64,000 nucleotides of DNA from Trebonia sp963822615 (GTDB taxonomy: Bacteria; Actinomycetota; Actinomycetes; Streptosporangiales; Streptosporangiaceae). This document shows positions 7,821-16,186 of the stretch, piece after piece (position 1 is the first letter of the stretch; every line of letters begins with the position of its first letter). Under the pieces are notes generated by a model that did no database searches, had not been told where the DNA came from, and saw only the letters and a program-made list of their open reading frames with translations. The position numbers and the translations under genes were made by a program. The stretch lies in contig CAWGIM010000019.1 of NCBI GenBank assembly GCA_963822615.1, forward strand, positions 1 to 64,000. The letters are read 5' to 3'.

Positions 7821-9404
7821 CTAACCGCCGACGGTCAGGCCGATCCAGCGGAAGGAGCCGTCGATGACCGGGAAGGTCGAGAAGCCCTTGGCCGTGACGT
7901 ACGGCTCGGGAGTCGTGAAGAGCGTGATGTTCGACCCGCCCTCGACGGCAGCCTTGGTCGCTGCCTGCAGGACGGTGCCGTAATCGGGCGCGTCGAGCTC
8001 TGTTCCCAGGACCGCCTTCCGGGCGGTGAGGTACGCCGCCGACGTGGTCGGCGCACTCAGGTTCAAGATGCCGCCGGGGCCGAACTGATCGTCGAGCGCG
8101 CCGAGCTTGGAATCGCGGCCCACGTACCCGTAGAGCGTCAGGGCGTCGGTCTTGCCGTAGTAGCCGGTGTAGAACTGGCTGACGGTCTGCAGGTTGATCT
8201 TCACGTTGATACCGACGGCGGACAGCTGCTGCTGCAGCAGCTCAGCGGCCGAGTTGAGCAGGCCGCTGATGGCATCGAGTTGCACCGTGATGGCGCCCGG
8301 CTGGTAGCCCGCGGCGGCGAGCAGCTGCCTGGACTTCGCCGGGTTGTAGCTGTACGCGCTGTTCAGGGCCGGGTTGTAGGCGGGGGAGGTCGGCGGGAAC
8401 GGCTGCCCCGAGGCCGTCCCCAGTCCGAAAGTAAGCTGGCTGACGAACTGCTGGCGGTTGATGGCGTACTGGACGGCCTGGAACACCTTCGGGTTGTCGA
8501 ACGGGGCCTTGTTGACGTTCAGGCTCAGGAAGTACGCGCCCCACCCGCGGGCCGTGTCGGTGGTGACGGTCAGGCCGTCTGCCTTTGCCAGCGCGACATC
8601 CTGGGCCGGGAAGTTGGTGGAGAAGTTGTAGACACCGGTCTGCAGCCCGGACAGTACGGTCGACGGGTCGACGTTGAGCGTAACGTTGACCCGGCTCACG
8701 TGGATGTCCTTGGCGTCCCAGTAGCCGTCCCACTTCTCGAGGGTGACTGAGGTTCCCGGAGCCAGGCTGACCACCTTGAACGGGCCCGCCCCGACCGGAT
8801 CGTTGGTGTTCAGCGCGGACACGTTCGCCTTGGCGGCCTTCTCGCTGGCGAGCAGGCTGGAGCGGTTGGCCAGGATGTACGGGATCTGGTAGTCCGTCTC
8901 CCTCAGGTTCAGCCGCACCTGGAGGTTGTTGAGCACGGTCGCGGATGCGACGTCCTGCCACAGCGCCTTGAGCGCCGAGTTCGACTGGGTTTTGATCCGC
9001 TGCACGTTGTAGGCGACGGCCGCCGCGTTCAGTGGTGAGCCGTCTTGGAACGTCAGCCCTGGCCGCAGCGTGACGGTGACCTGAGTGCCGGCCCGGTTGT
9101 ACTGGTAGCCCGCCGCCAGCGCGGGCTCGATCTGGTCCTCGGCGTTCAGGGTGAACAGCGGCTCGTAGATCAGCGACAGCAACTGGGTGGCGCCGGTCGC
9201 GCCGACCACCACCGGGTCCCAGCTGGGGTTGTCCTGGGTGTACGCCCAGTTGATGACGCTTGACGCGGCGGCCCCGCCGGCTGTGGTGGTGCTCGCCGGG
9301 CTGCTACCGGAACTACTGCAGGCGGCCAGCGCGGCGCTCGTCGCCAGCGCGGCGGCCGGCAGTGCGAGCAGGCGGATCAGGCGCCGGGAAGTCTTCGTCC
9401 TCAT
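7821..9404 (-). CDS. ABC-transporter solute-binding lipoprotein, family 5 (oligopeptide/nickel/opine type)
   Basis: 527-aa SBP_bac_5 protein. A type II signal peptide ends in the lipobox LAAC with lipidated Cys at 29, followed by a Ser/Gly/Ala linker. The body has the family 5 hallmarks: INWAYTQDNPSWDP, LRPGLTFQDGSPLNAAAV and the VGAGPFKV segment. It would capture a peptide or other small organic ligand outside the membrane. No permease or ATPase genes lie next to it, so it is an orphan binding protein here. It is transcribed away from a flavin monooxygenase gene and shares a 421-bp regulatory gap with it, which suggests uptake of that enzyme's substrate (inference). Confidence 0.88.
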   Translation of the reverse strand: MRTKTSRRLIRLLALPAAALATSAALAACSSSGSSPASTTTAGGAAASSVINWAYTQDNPSWDPVVVGATGATQLLSLIYEPLFTLNAEDQIEPALAAGYQYNRAGTQVTVTLRPGLTFQDGSPLNAAAVAYNVQRIKTQSNSALKALWQDVASATVLNNLQVRLNLRETDYQIPYILANRSSLLASEKAAKANVSALNTNDPVGAGPFKVVSLAPGTSVTLEKWDGYWDAKDIHVSRVNVTLNVDPSTVLSGLQTGVYNFSTNFPAQDVALAKADGLTVTTDTARGWGAYFLSLNVNKAPFDNPKVFQAVQYAINRQQFVSQLTFGLGTASGQPFPPTSPAYNPALNSAYSYNPAKSRQLLAAAGYQPGAITVQLDAISGLLNSAAELLQQQLSAVGINVKINLQTVSQFYTGYYGKTDALTLYGYVGRDSKLGALDDQFGPGGILNLSAPTTSAAYLTARKAVLGTELDAPDYGTVLQAATKAAVEGGSNITLFTTPEPYVTAKGFSTFPVIDGSFRWIGLTVGG

Positions 9405-9542
9405 GCCGGGTATCCCTTAACTCTTTCCTTGGAAGCTGCGGAAGCTGCAGAGAAGCAGGCCGTGGCCGGGCGCATCCCGCTGCGGTCTCCGGCTGCTCAA
9501 TGGTTGCCAGGCCGGGTGAGCCATGTCCAACGACGCTTTGTG

Positions 9543-9567
9543 ATCAGGACAGATCACGAATCCTGAT
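9543..9567. promoter_or_regulatory. Inverted repeat ATCAGGA-N11-TCCTGAT
   Basis: Perfect 7-bp arms (9543-9549 and 9561-9567) separated by 11 bases, in the gap between the divergent solute-binding protein and monooxygenase genes, about 140 bases upstream of the binding-protein start. It looks like an operator half-site pair or part of a promoter; no regulator gene is adjacent. Confidence 0.35.
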
Positions 9568-9570
9568 AAT

Positions 9571-9591
9571 TGTCTACTTATCCGCTAGAAA
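9571..9591. promoter_or_regulatory. Operator-like dyad copy 1 (TGTCTA-N9-TAGAAA)
   Basis: TGTCTACTTATCCGCTAGAAA. It shares TGTCTACTT and the TAGA half with the perfect dyad at 9701-9721, sits directly next to the inverted repeat at 9543-9567, and lies on the side of the gap nearer the solute-binding protein gene. Confidence 0.4.
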
Positions 9592-9700
9592 TAGTCGAAA
9601 ATGATCCCGGTGCCCGGGCCTGACCTGGGGAGCGCGCGCGGCGGCTGCGCTCCGCCCCCGGCCGCCAGGGGCGGCACCGGGAGCCCGGAGCGCGGGACAA

Positions 9701-9721
9701 TGTCTACTTGATCACTAGACA
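9701..9721. promoter_or_regulatory. Operator-like dyad copy 2 (TGTCTA-N9-TAGACA)
   Basis: Perfect inverted repeat with 6-bp arms TGTCTA/TAGACA around CTTGATCAC, about 105 bases upstream of the monooxygenase start. With copy 1 it makes a pair of related sites, one on each side of the divergent gap. A dimeric repressor or activator of both genes is the natural reading (inference). Confidence 0.45.
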
Positions 9722-9825
9722 ATAGTGCGGATCCGCGATTGGTTGTGGTCACCTAGCCAGTTCGTCGCGCTGACCGGGCCGGTCACTGACGGTCCCAGCC
9801 GCGGCGGGAGAACAAGGAGAACGCG

Positions 9826-11166
9826 ATGTCCCGCAAGCTTCACTTCGGTCTGCACCCGTACGGGGTCGGCGGCCCCGGTCAGGACGGCCTGTGGAAGGAC
9901 CCGCGGGTGGCGAAGAACGCCAGCGTCGACATCGGCTACTACATCGAGCAGGCGAAGCTGGCCGAGGGCGGGCTGTTCGACGCGTTCTTCGTCGTCGACA
10001 GCCAGTTCATCAACGCCGGCTACCCCGCGCACTACCTGAACCGGCTGGAGCCGCTCACCCTGCTGTCGGCGGTGGCCACCCACACCGCGAACATCGGGCT
10101 GGTCGCGACCGCGAGCTCGACCTACAACTCGCCGTTCAACCTCGCCCGCCGGGTATCGTCACTGGACCACATCAGCGGCGGCCGGGCCGGCTGGAACGTG
10201 GTCACCAGCTTCGACTCGCAGGTATCGAGGAACTTCGGCCTCGACCAGCACCTGGACTACGCCACCCGCTACGGCCGCGCCCTGGAGTTCGTCGAGGTCG
10301 CCCGCGGCCTGTGGGACTCCTACGAGGACGACGCGTTCCCGGCCGACGTCGAGCGCGGGATCTTCCTCGACCCCGCCAAGCTGCACCCGCTGGACCACGA
10401 CGGCGAGCACTTCAAGGTCGCCGGCCCGCTCAACCTGGCGCGCTCCCGGCAGGGCCAGCCGGTCATCTTCCAGTCCGGGGTCTCCGAAGACGGCCGCAAC
10501 CTCGCCGCCCGCATCGCCGAAGGGATCTTCGCCCCCGGTGAGTCGTTCGAGTCAGCGCGCGAGCACTACGCCGACGTCAAGCAGCGGGCCCGGGCCCTCG
10601 GCCGCGACGCCGACCACATCGTGATCCTGCCCAACGGCAGCCCGATTGTCGCCAGCACCGACGAGCAGGCGCGGGCGCGCTCGCGGGAGATCTTCGAGGA
10701 GGACAACGACTTCGACCGCAAGCTGGCGTTCCTCGGCCGGGCGTTCGGCGCCTACGACTTCAGCCAGCACGACCTGGACGCCCCCTTCCCCGACCTCACC
10801 CACCTCACCGAGCGCAGCGCCCGGCGCGGCGCCGACCTCGTCCGGCAGGCAACCGACAACCGCTGGACGCTGCGGCAGACGGTGGAGGCCGTGTCGCAGT
10901 ACAAGCCCGGCCCGTTCACCGGCTCACCGCAGACCGTCGCGGACACTATCCAGACGTGGTTCGAGGCCGGCGCCCTGGACGGCCTCAACCTGGCGTTCCG
11001 GCTCACCGAGGACCTCGAGTACTTCATCGAAACCGTGGTGCCGATCCTGCAGCAGCGGGGGATCTACCGCACCCAGTACGAGGCCGATACCCTGCGCGGC
11101 AACCTCGGACTGCCGATCCCGGTCAACCGGTACACCGCCGAGCGCGCGCTGGTGCCCGTCTCCTGA
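9826..11166 (+). CDS. FMN-dependent LLM-class monooxygenase, NtaA/SnaA/DszA family
   Basis: 446 aa, normal for the nitrilotriacetate/dibenzothiophene-sulfone/pristinamycin monooxygenase family. The TIM-barrel luciferase-like fold is shown by AEGGLFDAFFVVDSQF, SLDHISGGRAGWNVVTS, NFGLDQHLDYATRY and PVIFQSGVSEDGRNLA, all standard for the family. Enzymes of this class use reduced FMN supplied by a separate reductase to oxidise xenobiotic, sulfonated or aminated substrates; no reductase gene is adjacent. AAGGAG lies seven bases before the ATG. Divergent from the solute-binding lipoprotein, with which it may form an uptake-plus-degradation pair. Confidence 0.88.
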   Translation: MSRKLHFGLHPYGVGGPGQDGLWKDPRVAKNASVDIGYYIEQAKLAEGGLFDAFFVVDSQFINAGYPAHYLNRLEPLTLLSAVATHTANIGLVATASSTYNSPFNLARRVSSLDHISGGRAGWNVVTSFDSQVSRNFGLDQHLDYATRYGRALEFVEVARGLWDSYEDDAFPADVERGIFLDPAKLHPLDHDGEHFKVAGPLNLARSRQGQPVIFQSGVSEDGRNLAARIAEGIFAPGESFESAREHYADVKQRARALGRDADHIVILPNGSPIVASTDEQARARSREIFEEDNDFDRKLAFLGRAFGAYDFSQHDLDAPFPDLTHLTERSARRGADLVRQATDNRWTLRQTVEAVSQYKPGPFTGSPQTVADTIQTWFEAGALDGLNLAFRLTEDLEYFIETVVPILQQRGIYRTQYEADTLRGNLGLPIPVNRYTAERALVPVS

Positions 11167-11222
11167 ACCCGAGTTCGGGGATACGGTGGGAGTAACGCAA
11201 CAGGGCAAGGCAAGGAGGCGAC

Positions 11223-11933
11223 GTGCGGGACGGCGGGCGTCGGGCTCGCATTCTGGCGGCGGTCATCCAACAGGACACCGCGGCCGGTGCGGGCGAGCTG
11301 ATAGCGGGGATCTGCCGGTTTGCGGTGGAGGAGATGGCGCTGTCCGGGTGTGCCCTCGTGCTGATGGGCGGGGCGGAGTCGGCGGGCATGCTGGCCGGGG
11401 CCGGGCGGCACGCCTCCACGGTTACCGGGCTCCAGATGGACCTGGGTGAGGGGCCGTGCCTGCAGGCTTACCTTTCCGGGGTTCCGGTGCTCCTGCCGGA
11501 TCTGGCGGCGGAGACCGCGAACCGCTGGCCGACGTTCGCGGCCGCGGCCCTGGCGGCTGGCGTGCACGCCGAGTTCTCCCTGCCGTTGACGGCGGGGCGG
11601 GGCGGGATCGGCACATTCGACCTGTGCCGAGACAGGCCGGGGATGCTGAGCGACGAGCAATTGGCGGACGCCCTGGTTGCCGCTGACATCGCCCGTGATG
11701 CCGTGCTGTACCAGCAGTACGTTCCGGGAGGGCAGAGCCTGGCGGAGTTGCTGGATACGGGCGACGCGGACCGGATCGTGGTTCATCAGGCGACTGGGAT
11801 GATCGCCGCGCAGCTGAATGAGTCCACGTCCAACGCGCTCGCCCGGCTGCGTGCGGCGGCTTTCGCGAGCGGGCGCCCGATGTACGACATCGCGCAGGAT
11901 GTCGTTGAACGGCGGGTGCGATTCGATGAGTGA
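11223..11933 (+). CDS. GAF-ANTAR domain protein (first of a pair)
   Basis: 236 aa from GTG 11223, preceded by GGCAAGGAGG. Residues about 20-155 form a GAF sensor domain (GEGPCLQAYLSG, ANRWPTFAAAALAAG). Residues about 175-230 form an ANTAR RNA-binding helix bundle (ADRIVVHQATGMIAAQL, ALARLRAAAF, IAQDVVERR). ANTAR proteins bind paired hairpins in nascent RNA and prevent termination. The GAF ligand is unknown. It overlaps the next gene, a paralogue, by 8 bases, so the two are translationally coupled and may form a heterodimer. Confidence 0.85.
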   Translation: MRDGGRRARILAAVIQQDTAAGAGELIAGICRFAVEEMALSGCALVLMGGAESAGMLAGAGRHASTVTGLQMDLGEGPCLQAYLSGVPVLLPDLAAETANRWPTFAAAALAAGVHAEFSLPLTAGRGGIGTFDLCRDRPGMLSDEQLADALVAADIARDAVLYQQYVPGGQSLAELLDTGDADRIVVHQATGMIAAQLNESTSNALARLRAAAFASGRPMYDIAQDVVERRVRFDE

Positions 11934-12702
11934 GACCGGCGGCGGCACAGCTAAGCAGCCGGGAGATTATCTCCAGGCTAGCCGAAGGGCCCGTGAGGCT
12001 GCGCTGGCCCGGGTCTTCGTGCGCCTGGCGGACACGCTGGCCAGTGACTTTGACATCGTCGATTTCCTGCATGGCCTGTCTGCCGACGCGGTTGAGGTCC
12101 TGGGAACCGACGCGGCCGGGGTCATGCTGGCCGACGCGCGCGGCGGGCTGCGGCTGATCGCATCCTCCGATGAGCGGATGCGGCTGCTTGAGCTCTTCGA
12201 GCTCCAGGGGGCGGAGGGCCCGTGCCTGGACGCGTTCTCCACCGGCCGGCCCCTGCAGGCGAGCGCGGCGAACAGCAGCATCCGCTGGCCGGTCTTCGCG
12301 CAACGTTCAGCCGACTCGGGCTTCCAGATGATGTGCGCGGTCCCGCTGCGCGTGCGAACGAACGTCATCGGCGCAATGAACCTGTTCCGGGCCACCGACC
12401 AGCCGTTCACCGATGACGAGATGGACATAGCGCAGGCCATGGCGGAAATGGCGGCAATCGGGCTGATCCAGGAAAAGGCACTCAGGGAGCACGGCCTGCT
12501 GACTGAGCAGCTCCAGGCCGCCCTGAACAGCCGGGTGATCATCGAGCAGGCCAAGGGAATGCTCGCCGAGTACCTGCAGGTAACGATGGGCGACGCCTTC
12601 GAACTGCTGCGGAAATACGCGCGTGACCATAACCGCAAGCTCTCCGACGTCGCCCGCGATGTGGTCGACCGGAAGGTCCCGAGTACCGCGCTGATCACCT
12701 GA
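11926..12702 (+). CDS. GAF-ANTAR domain protein (second of a pair)
   Basis: 258 aa from ATG 11926, inside the last codons of the preceding GAF-ANTAR gene. GAF domain about 35-180 (FDIVDFLHGLSADAVEVLG, GAEGPCLDAFSTGRP, MNLFRATDQPF) and ANTAR about 185-250 (LNSRVIIEQAKGMLAEYL, FELLRKYARDHNRKL, VARDVV). The second protein is closer to the canonical ANTAR consensus than the first. The pair probably acts together as a signal-responsive antiterminator; target RNAs are not identifiable in the window. Confidence 0.87.
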   Translation: MSETGGGTAKQPGDYLQASRRAREAALARVFVRLADTLASDFDIVDFLHGLSADAVEVLGTDAAGVMLADARGGLRLIASSDERMRLLELFELQGAEGPCLDAFSTGRPLQASAANSSIRWPVFAQRSADSGFQMMCAVPLRVRTNVIGAMNLFRATDQPFTDDEMDIAQAMAEMAAIGLIQEKALREHGLLTEQLQAALNSRVIIEQAKGMLAEYLQVTMGDAFELLRKYARDHNRKLSDVARDVVDRKVPSTALIT

Positions 12703-12741
12703 CCTCCACGATCTGGAGATGGCCGGCGGCGGCGTCGGGCG

Positions 12742-13293
12742 TCAGGCGCTACTGGGCTGCCAGGTTGTCACCACGATCTCGGCGTCACGCAGGTGCTGGA
12801 GGGCGCGGTTCTCCCGCCCGTAGGCAAGCGGGGAGAAAAACAACGTGTCGAGAGGAAACCAGACTCCCACCCACACCAGCACCCACCCGGTGGTGTCGAG
12901 CACGATGTTGCCCCGCGAGCCCACCAGGCTGGTCTCGAAGATCACCAGCAAGTACCCGATCACGACGATCGGCACACCGACCCGCAGCGACCAGAGGCCA
13001 TCGAGCCGGACCGCGCGCCGCTCGCGCTGGTTGTAGCTGATGCGCTGGTCGCAGTAGCGGCGCAGCGCCACGCTGAGCTGGCCGCCCAGGTCATCGTCGA
13101 ACTCCCTGGGCGGCAAAGAGAGCTGCAGCCGGACCGGCCGCCGCGCGGGCTGCGACCGGAGCAAGCTGATGCAGTACTCGACTCCGGTGAGGAGGTTGCG
13201 GTACTCGGAGAACAGGTCAGTCTGGGCCAGGAAGAACATCTCCTCAGGCCGGTTCAGGACCAGCTCGATGACCTGGAGCTTCCTGCGATTCAT
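12742..13293 (-). CDS. Hypothetical protein with two transmembrane helices
   Basis: 183 aa. I do not recognise a family. The N-terminal 100 residues are soluble and charged (MNRRKLQVIELVLN, EFDDDLGGQLSVALRRYC). Two hydrophobic helices follow, near 107-125 (VGVPIVVIGYLLVIFE) and 134-155 (TGWVLVWVGVWFPLDTLFF), and the C-terminus ends in a short cytoplasmic tail. The regular proline and charge pattern and typical high-GC codon use support real coding. Convergent with the GAF-ANTAR pair, 39 bases apart. Confidence 0.68.
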   Translation of the reverse strand: MNRRKLQVIELVLNRPEEMFFLAQTDLFSEYRNLLTGVEYCISLLRSQPARRPVRLQLSLPPREFDDDLGGQLSVALRRYCDQRISYNQRERRAVRLDGLWSLRVGVPIVVIGYLLVIFETSLVGSRGNIVLDTTGWVLVWVGVWFPLDTLFFSPLAYGRENRALQHLRDAEIVVTTWQPSSA

Positions 13294-13367
13294 CCAGCTA
13301 CTCTAAGTTATCAGGCAGTGCCTGCCCGGCTGCTACGCCGGGACGACGGCAGGCGAGCCGCCGGCCG

Positions 13368-14933
13368 TCAGGACTCCGGGTTCAGGGGCGCCGGGCGCAG
13401 CTCGCGCTTGAGGACCTTGCCCGCGGCGTTGCGCGGCAGCGCGTCGCGGAACTCCACCTGCCTGGGCACCTTGTAGCCGGCCAGCCGCGCGCGGCAGTAG
13501 GCCAGCACCGTGGCCTCGTCGAGGACCCGGTCGCGGCGGATCACGATGTGGGCCAGGCCCACCTCGCCCAGCCGGCGGTCGGGCATCCCGACGACCGCGC
13601 ACTCGGCGACGCCGTCGAGCCGGGAGAGGACCTGCTCCACTTCGGCCGGGTAGACGTTGAAGCCGCCGCAGATGTACATGTCCTTGAGCCGGTCGGTGAT
13701 CGTCAGGTACCCGGCCTGGTCGAGGCGGCCCACGTCCCCGGTGTGCAGCCAGCCCCCGGGGTCGATGGCCGCGCTGGTCGCCGCGGGCTCGTCGAGGTAG
13801 CCGAGCATCATGTTGGGGCCGCGGAGCAGGACCTCGCCGGTCTCCGGCGCGATGCGGACCGCGAACCCGGCGGCCGGCGGGCCGCAGGTGCGGGCCACCG
13901 TCCCGGGGTCGTCGCCGGGCCGGCACATGGTCGCGACGACCGCCTCGGTGAGCCCGTAGGCGGTGAGCACTACCGGAATGCGCAGCTCGTCCCGTATCCG
14001 CTCCACCAGGGCGGCCGGGACGTTGGCGGCCCCGGTGACCGCGAGCCGCAGGCTGGTCAGGTCGAAGCGGCCGCGCTCGGGGTGGTCCAGGATCGTCTGG
14101 TAGACGGTGGGCGCGCCCGGCAGCACGGTGATCCGCTCGGCTTCGATGAGCCGCATCGCCCGGACCGGGTCGAACACCGCCATCGGGACCAGGGTCGCGC
14201 CGGTCACCAGGCAGGCCAGGATGCCGGCCTTGAAACCGAAGCTGTGGAAGAACGGGTTGACCGCCAGGTAGCGGTCGCCGCCCGCCAGCCCGCCGCGTTC
14301 GGCCCAGGCGCGGGCGACCGCGAGCGCGCTGCGGTGGCTGCTCATCGCGCCCTTGCTGCGCCCGGTGGTACCCGAGGTGAACAGGATGTCGCTGACGTCG
14401 TCGGCGCCCACGGCGGAGGCCCGCGCCGCGGCCTGGGCGAGGGGAGTGGCCACCGCCCGTTCGGTAAATTCCTTCCAGCTGGCAGTGCCGATAAGCCCAG
14501 GGCCGACCCGCACGGTCAGCGCGAGCCGGGCCAGGCTGCCGCCGGCGCCCGGGGCGGCCGCGGCCGCCCGCAGCCCGGCCAGCCGGTCGGTGCCGAGGAA
14601 GTCGTCGGTGACGAACAGGGCCCGGACGCCGCCGCGGCTGAGCACGTCAAGCGCTTCCACGCCGGTAAACCGGGTGCTGACCGGGACCAGGGTGGCTCCC
14701 GCGCTCAGCGCGCCCAGGGCCGCGAGCACCCAGGCGGTGCCGTTGGGGCACCAGACGGCGACCCGGTCGCCGGGGGCGGTGCCCGCGGCGATGATCGCCC
14801 GGGCGACCTCGCTGACCCGCAGGCCGAGTTCGCGGTAGCTGAGCCGCTGACCGGATGGCTCAGCCACGGCCTCGCGGTCGCCGAACTCCCGCGCCGCCCG
14901 GGCCACCGCCGCCGGGATCGTCAACGTGGTCAC
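13368..14933 (-). CDS. fadD3: HIP-CoA ligase FadD3 (acyl-CoA synthetase)
   Basis: 521-aa AMP-forming ligase. The AMP-binding loop FTSGTTGRSKG is at 186-196; RLKDMYICGGFNVYPAEVE and the catalytic lysine region NAAGKVLKREL are near the C-terminus. Stretches such as NPFFHSFGFKAGILACL, ITVLPGAPTVYQ and TAYGLTEA match M. tuberculosis FadD3, which activates the indanedione propionate HIP left after ring A/B removal. GTG 14933 is chosen because the protein aligns from there and it follows the fadA5 stop by seven bases. The upstream partner fadA5 drives it from a KstR-type box, whereas the mycobacterial gene is controlled by KstR2. Confidence 0.85.
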   Translation of the reverse strand: MTTLTIPAAVARAAREFGDREAVAEPSGQRLSYRELGLRVSEVARAIIAAGTAPGDRVAVWCPNGTAWVLAALGALSAGATLVPVSTRFTGVEALDVLSRGGVRALFVTDDFLGTDRLAGLRAAAAAPGAGGSLARLALTVRVGPGLIGTASWKEFTERAVATPLAQAAARASAVGADDVSDILFTSGTTGRSKGAMSSHRSALAVARAWAERGGLAGGDRYLAVNPFFHSFGFKAGILACLVTGATLVPMAVFDPVRAMRLIEAERITVLPGAPTVYQTILDHPERGRFDLTSLRLAVTGAANVPAALVERIRDELRIPVVLTAYGLTEAVVATMCRPGDDPGTVARTCGPPAAGFAVRIAPETGEVLLRGPNMMLGYLDEPAATSAAIDPGGWLHTGDVGRLDQAGYLTITDRLKDMYICGGFNVYPAEVEQVLSRLDGVAECAVVGMPDRRLGEVGLAHIVIRRDRVLDEATVLAYCRARLAGYKVPRQVEFRDALPRNAAGKVLKRELRPAPLNPES

Positions 14934-14940
14934 CGGAGCG

Positions 14941-16071
14941 TCAGACGCGCTCGATGATCGTGGCGGTGGCCATGGCGCCGCCGGCGCACATGGTGACCAG
15001 GGCGGTGCTCGCGTCGCGGCGCTCGAGCTCGTGCAGCGCGGTGGTGAGCAGCCGGGCGCCGGTGGCCCCCACCGGGTGGCCGAGGGCGATCGCCCCGCCG
15101 TTGACGTTGACCCGTTCCTCATCGGGCTCGAGCACTCCCAGCCAGGACAGCACCACGGCGGCGAAGGCCTCGTTGACCTCGAACAGGTCGATGTCGGCGA
15201 GGGTCATCCCGCTGGTGGCCAGGACCCGCTGGGTGGCGGCGACGGGACCGTCGAGGTGGAAGTAGGGCTCCGCGCCGATGAGGCACTGCGCGACGATCCG
15301 GGCCCGCGGCCGCAGTCCGAGCGCCCGGGCCCGGTCCGCGTCGGCCAGCAGCACGGCGGCGGCGCCGTCGGAGATCTGCGAGGACGTGCCCGCGGTGTGC
15401 ACGCCGTCGTCGACCACCGGCTTGAGCCGGGCCAGGCCGTCCAGGTGCGTCTCGCGCAGGCCGCCGTCGCGGTCGACGGTTCCGTCCGCTGCCTTCACCG
15501 GCGTGACCTCCCGGTCGAAGCGTCCCTCGGCCCAGGCCGCCCGCGCCCGCGCCTGCGAGCGCAGCCCCCACGCGTCGACCGAGGCGCGGGTCAGCCCGCG
15601 GCGCCGCGCTATCCGCTCGGCCGCGACGAACTGGTTGGGCAGGTCGATGTCCCAGCTGCCGGGCCGCGGGGTGCCGACCCCGGTGCCCACGTTGGCGCGC
15701 AGCGGCACCCGGGACATGGCCTCGACGCCGCAGCCGACGCCGACGCCGATCGCGTCGGCCGCGATGAGGCCCGCTACCAGGTGGACGGCGTGCTGCGCGG
15801 AACCGCACTGGGCGTCGAGGGTGAGGCAGCCGGCCTGGTAGGGCAGGCCCGCGTGCAGCCACGCGGTGCGGGTGACGTTGCCCGACTGCTCGCCCGCCTG
15901 CGTCACGCAGCCGCCCGCGACCTGCTCGACGGCCGCGGGCTCGAGGCCGGCCCGGTCGAGCAGCGCCGTCTGCGCGGCGCCGAGGATCTCGGCCGCGTGC
16001 AAGCCCGACAGGGCGCCGCCGCGCCGGCCGATCGGCGTGCGCACGGCCTCGACGATCACCGCAGTTCCCAC
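14941..16071 (-). CDS. fadA5: Steroid side-chain thiolase FadA5
   Basis: 376-aa thiolase. Nucleophile C89 lies in DAQCGSAQ; the other catalytic residues are H332 (GHPVG) and C362 (MCAGG). Near-collinear with M. tuberculosis FadA5 (GGCVTQAGEQSGN, SWDIDLPNQF, GIHTAGTSSQISDG-like, GAEPYFHLDGPV). FadA5 releases acetyl-CoA or propionyl-CoA from 3-oxo-steroid-CoA thioesters during side-chain beta-oxidation. GTG 16071 is preferred because AGAAGG lies seven bases upstream and the protein then begins GTAVIVEAVRTPIG like the family. Divergent from cyp125 over a shared KstR-type box, the same neighbour pair as Rv3545c/Rv3546. Confidence 0.93.
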   Translation of the reverse strand: MGTAVIVEAVRTPIGRRGGALSGLHAAEILGAAQTALLDRAGLEPAAVEQVAGGCVTQAGEQSGNVTRTAWLHAGLPYQAGCLTLDAQCGSAQHAVHLVAGLIAADAIGVGVGCGVEAMSRVPLRANVGTGVGTPRPGSWDIDLPNQFVAAERIARRRGLTRASVDAWGLRSQARARAAWAEGRFDREVTPVKAADGTVDRDGGLRETHLDGLARLKPVVDDGVHTAGTSSQISDGAAAVLLADADRARALGLRPRARIVAQCLIGAEPYFHLDGPVAATQRVLATSGMTLADIDLFEVNEAFAAVVLSWLGVLEPDEERVNVNGGAIALGHPVGATGARLLTTALHELERRDASTALVTMCAGGAMATATIIERV

Positions 16072-16148
16072 CGGGATCACCTTCTCGCTCGTGGAACGTG
16101 CTGTTCTGCCCTGGTTCACCGGAACCGGCGCATGTACTCTAGTTAAAT

Positions 16149-16162
16149 TAGAACACGTTCCA
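16149..16162. promoter_or_regulatory. KstR-type operator between fadA5 and cyp125
   Basis: TAGAACACGTTCCA, matching TAGAACnnGTTCTA at 13 of 14 positions when the spacer is ignored. It lies 24 bases before the cyp125 start and 77 bases before that of fadA5 and can serve both divergent promoters. KstR binds this motif in mycobacteria and rhodococci and is released by a steroid-CoA ligand. Confidence 0.85.
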
Positions 16163-16186
16163 GTTTTAGGACAACCGGAGGCAGCC

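Noticed and set aside
12706..12720. Short hairpin CTCCA/TGGAG between the GAF-ANTAR gene and the convergent membrane protein
   Set aside because: Only 5-bp arms and no U tract; too weak to call a terminator.
14643..14658. KstR2-like half site TCAAGCGCTTCC inside fadD3
   Set aside because: It lies in the middle of coding sequence, only the core matches, and the outer arms are not palindromic.
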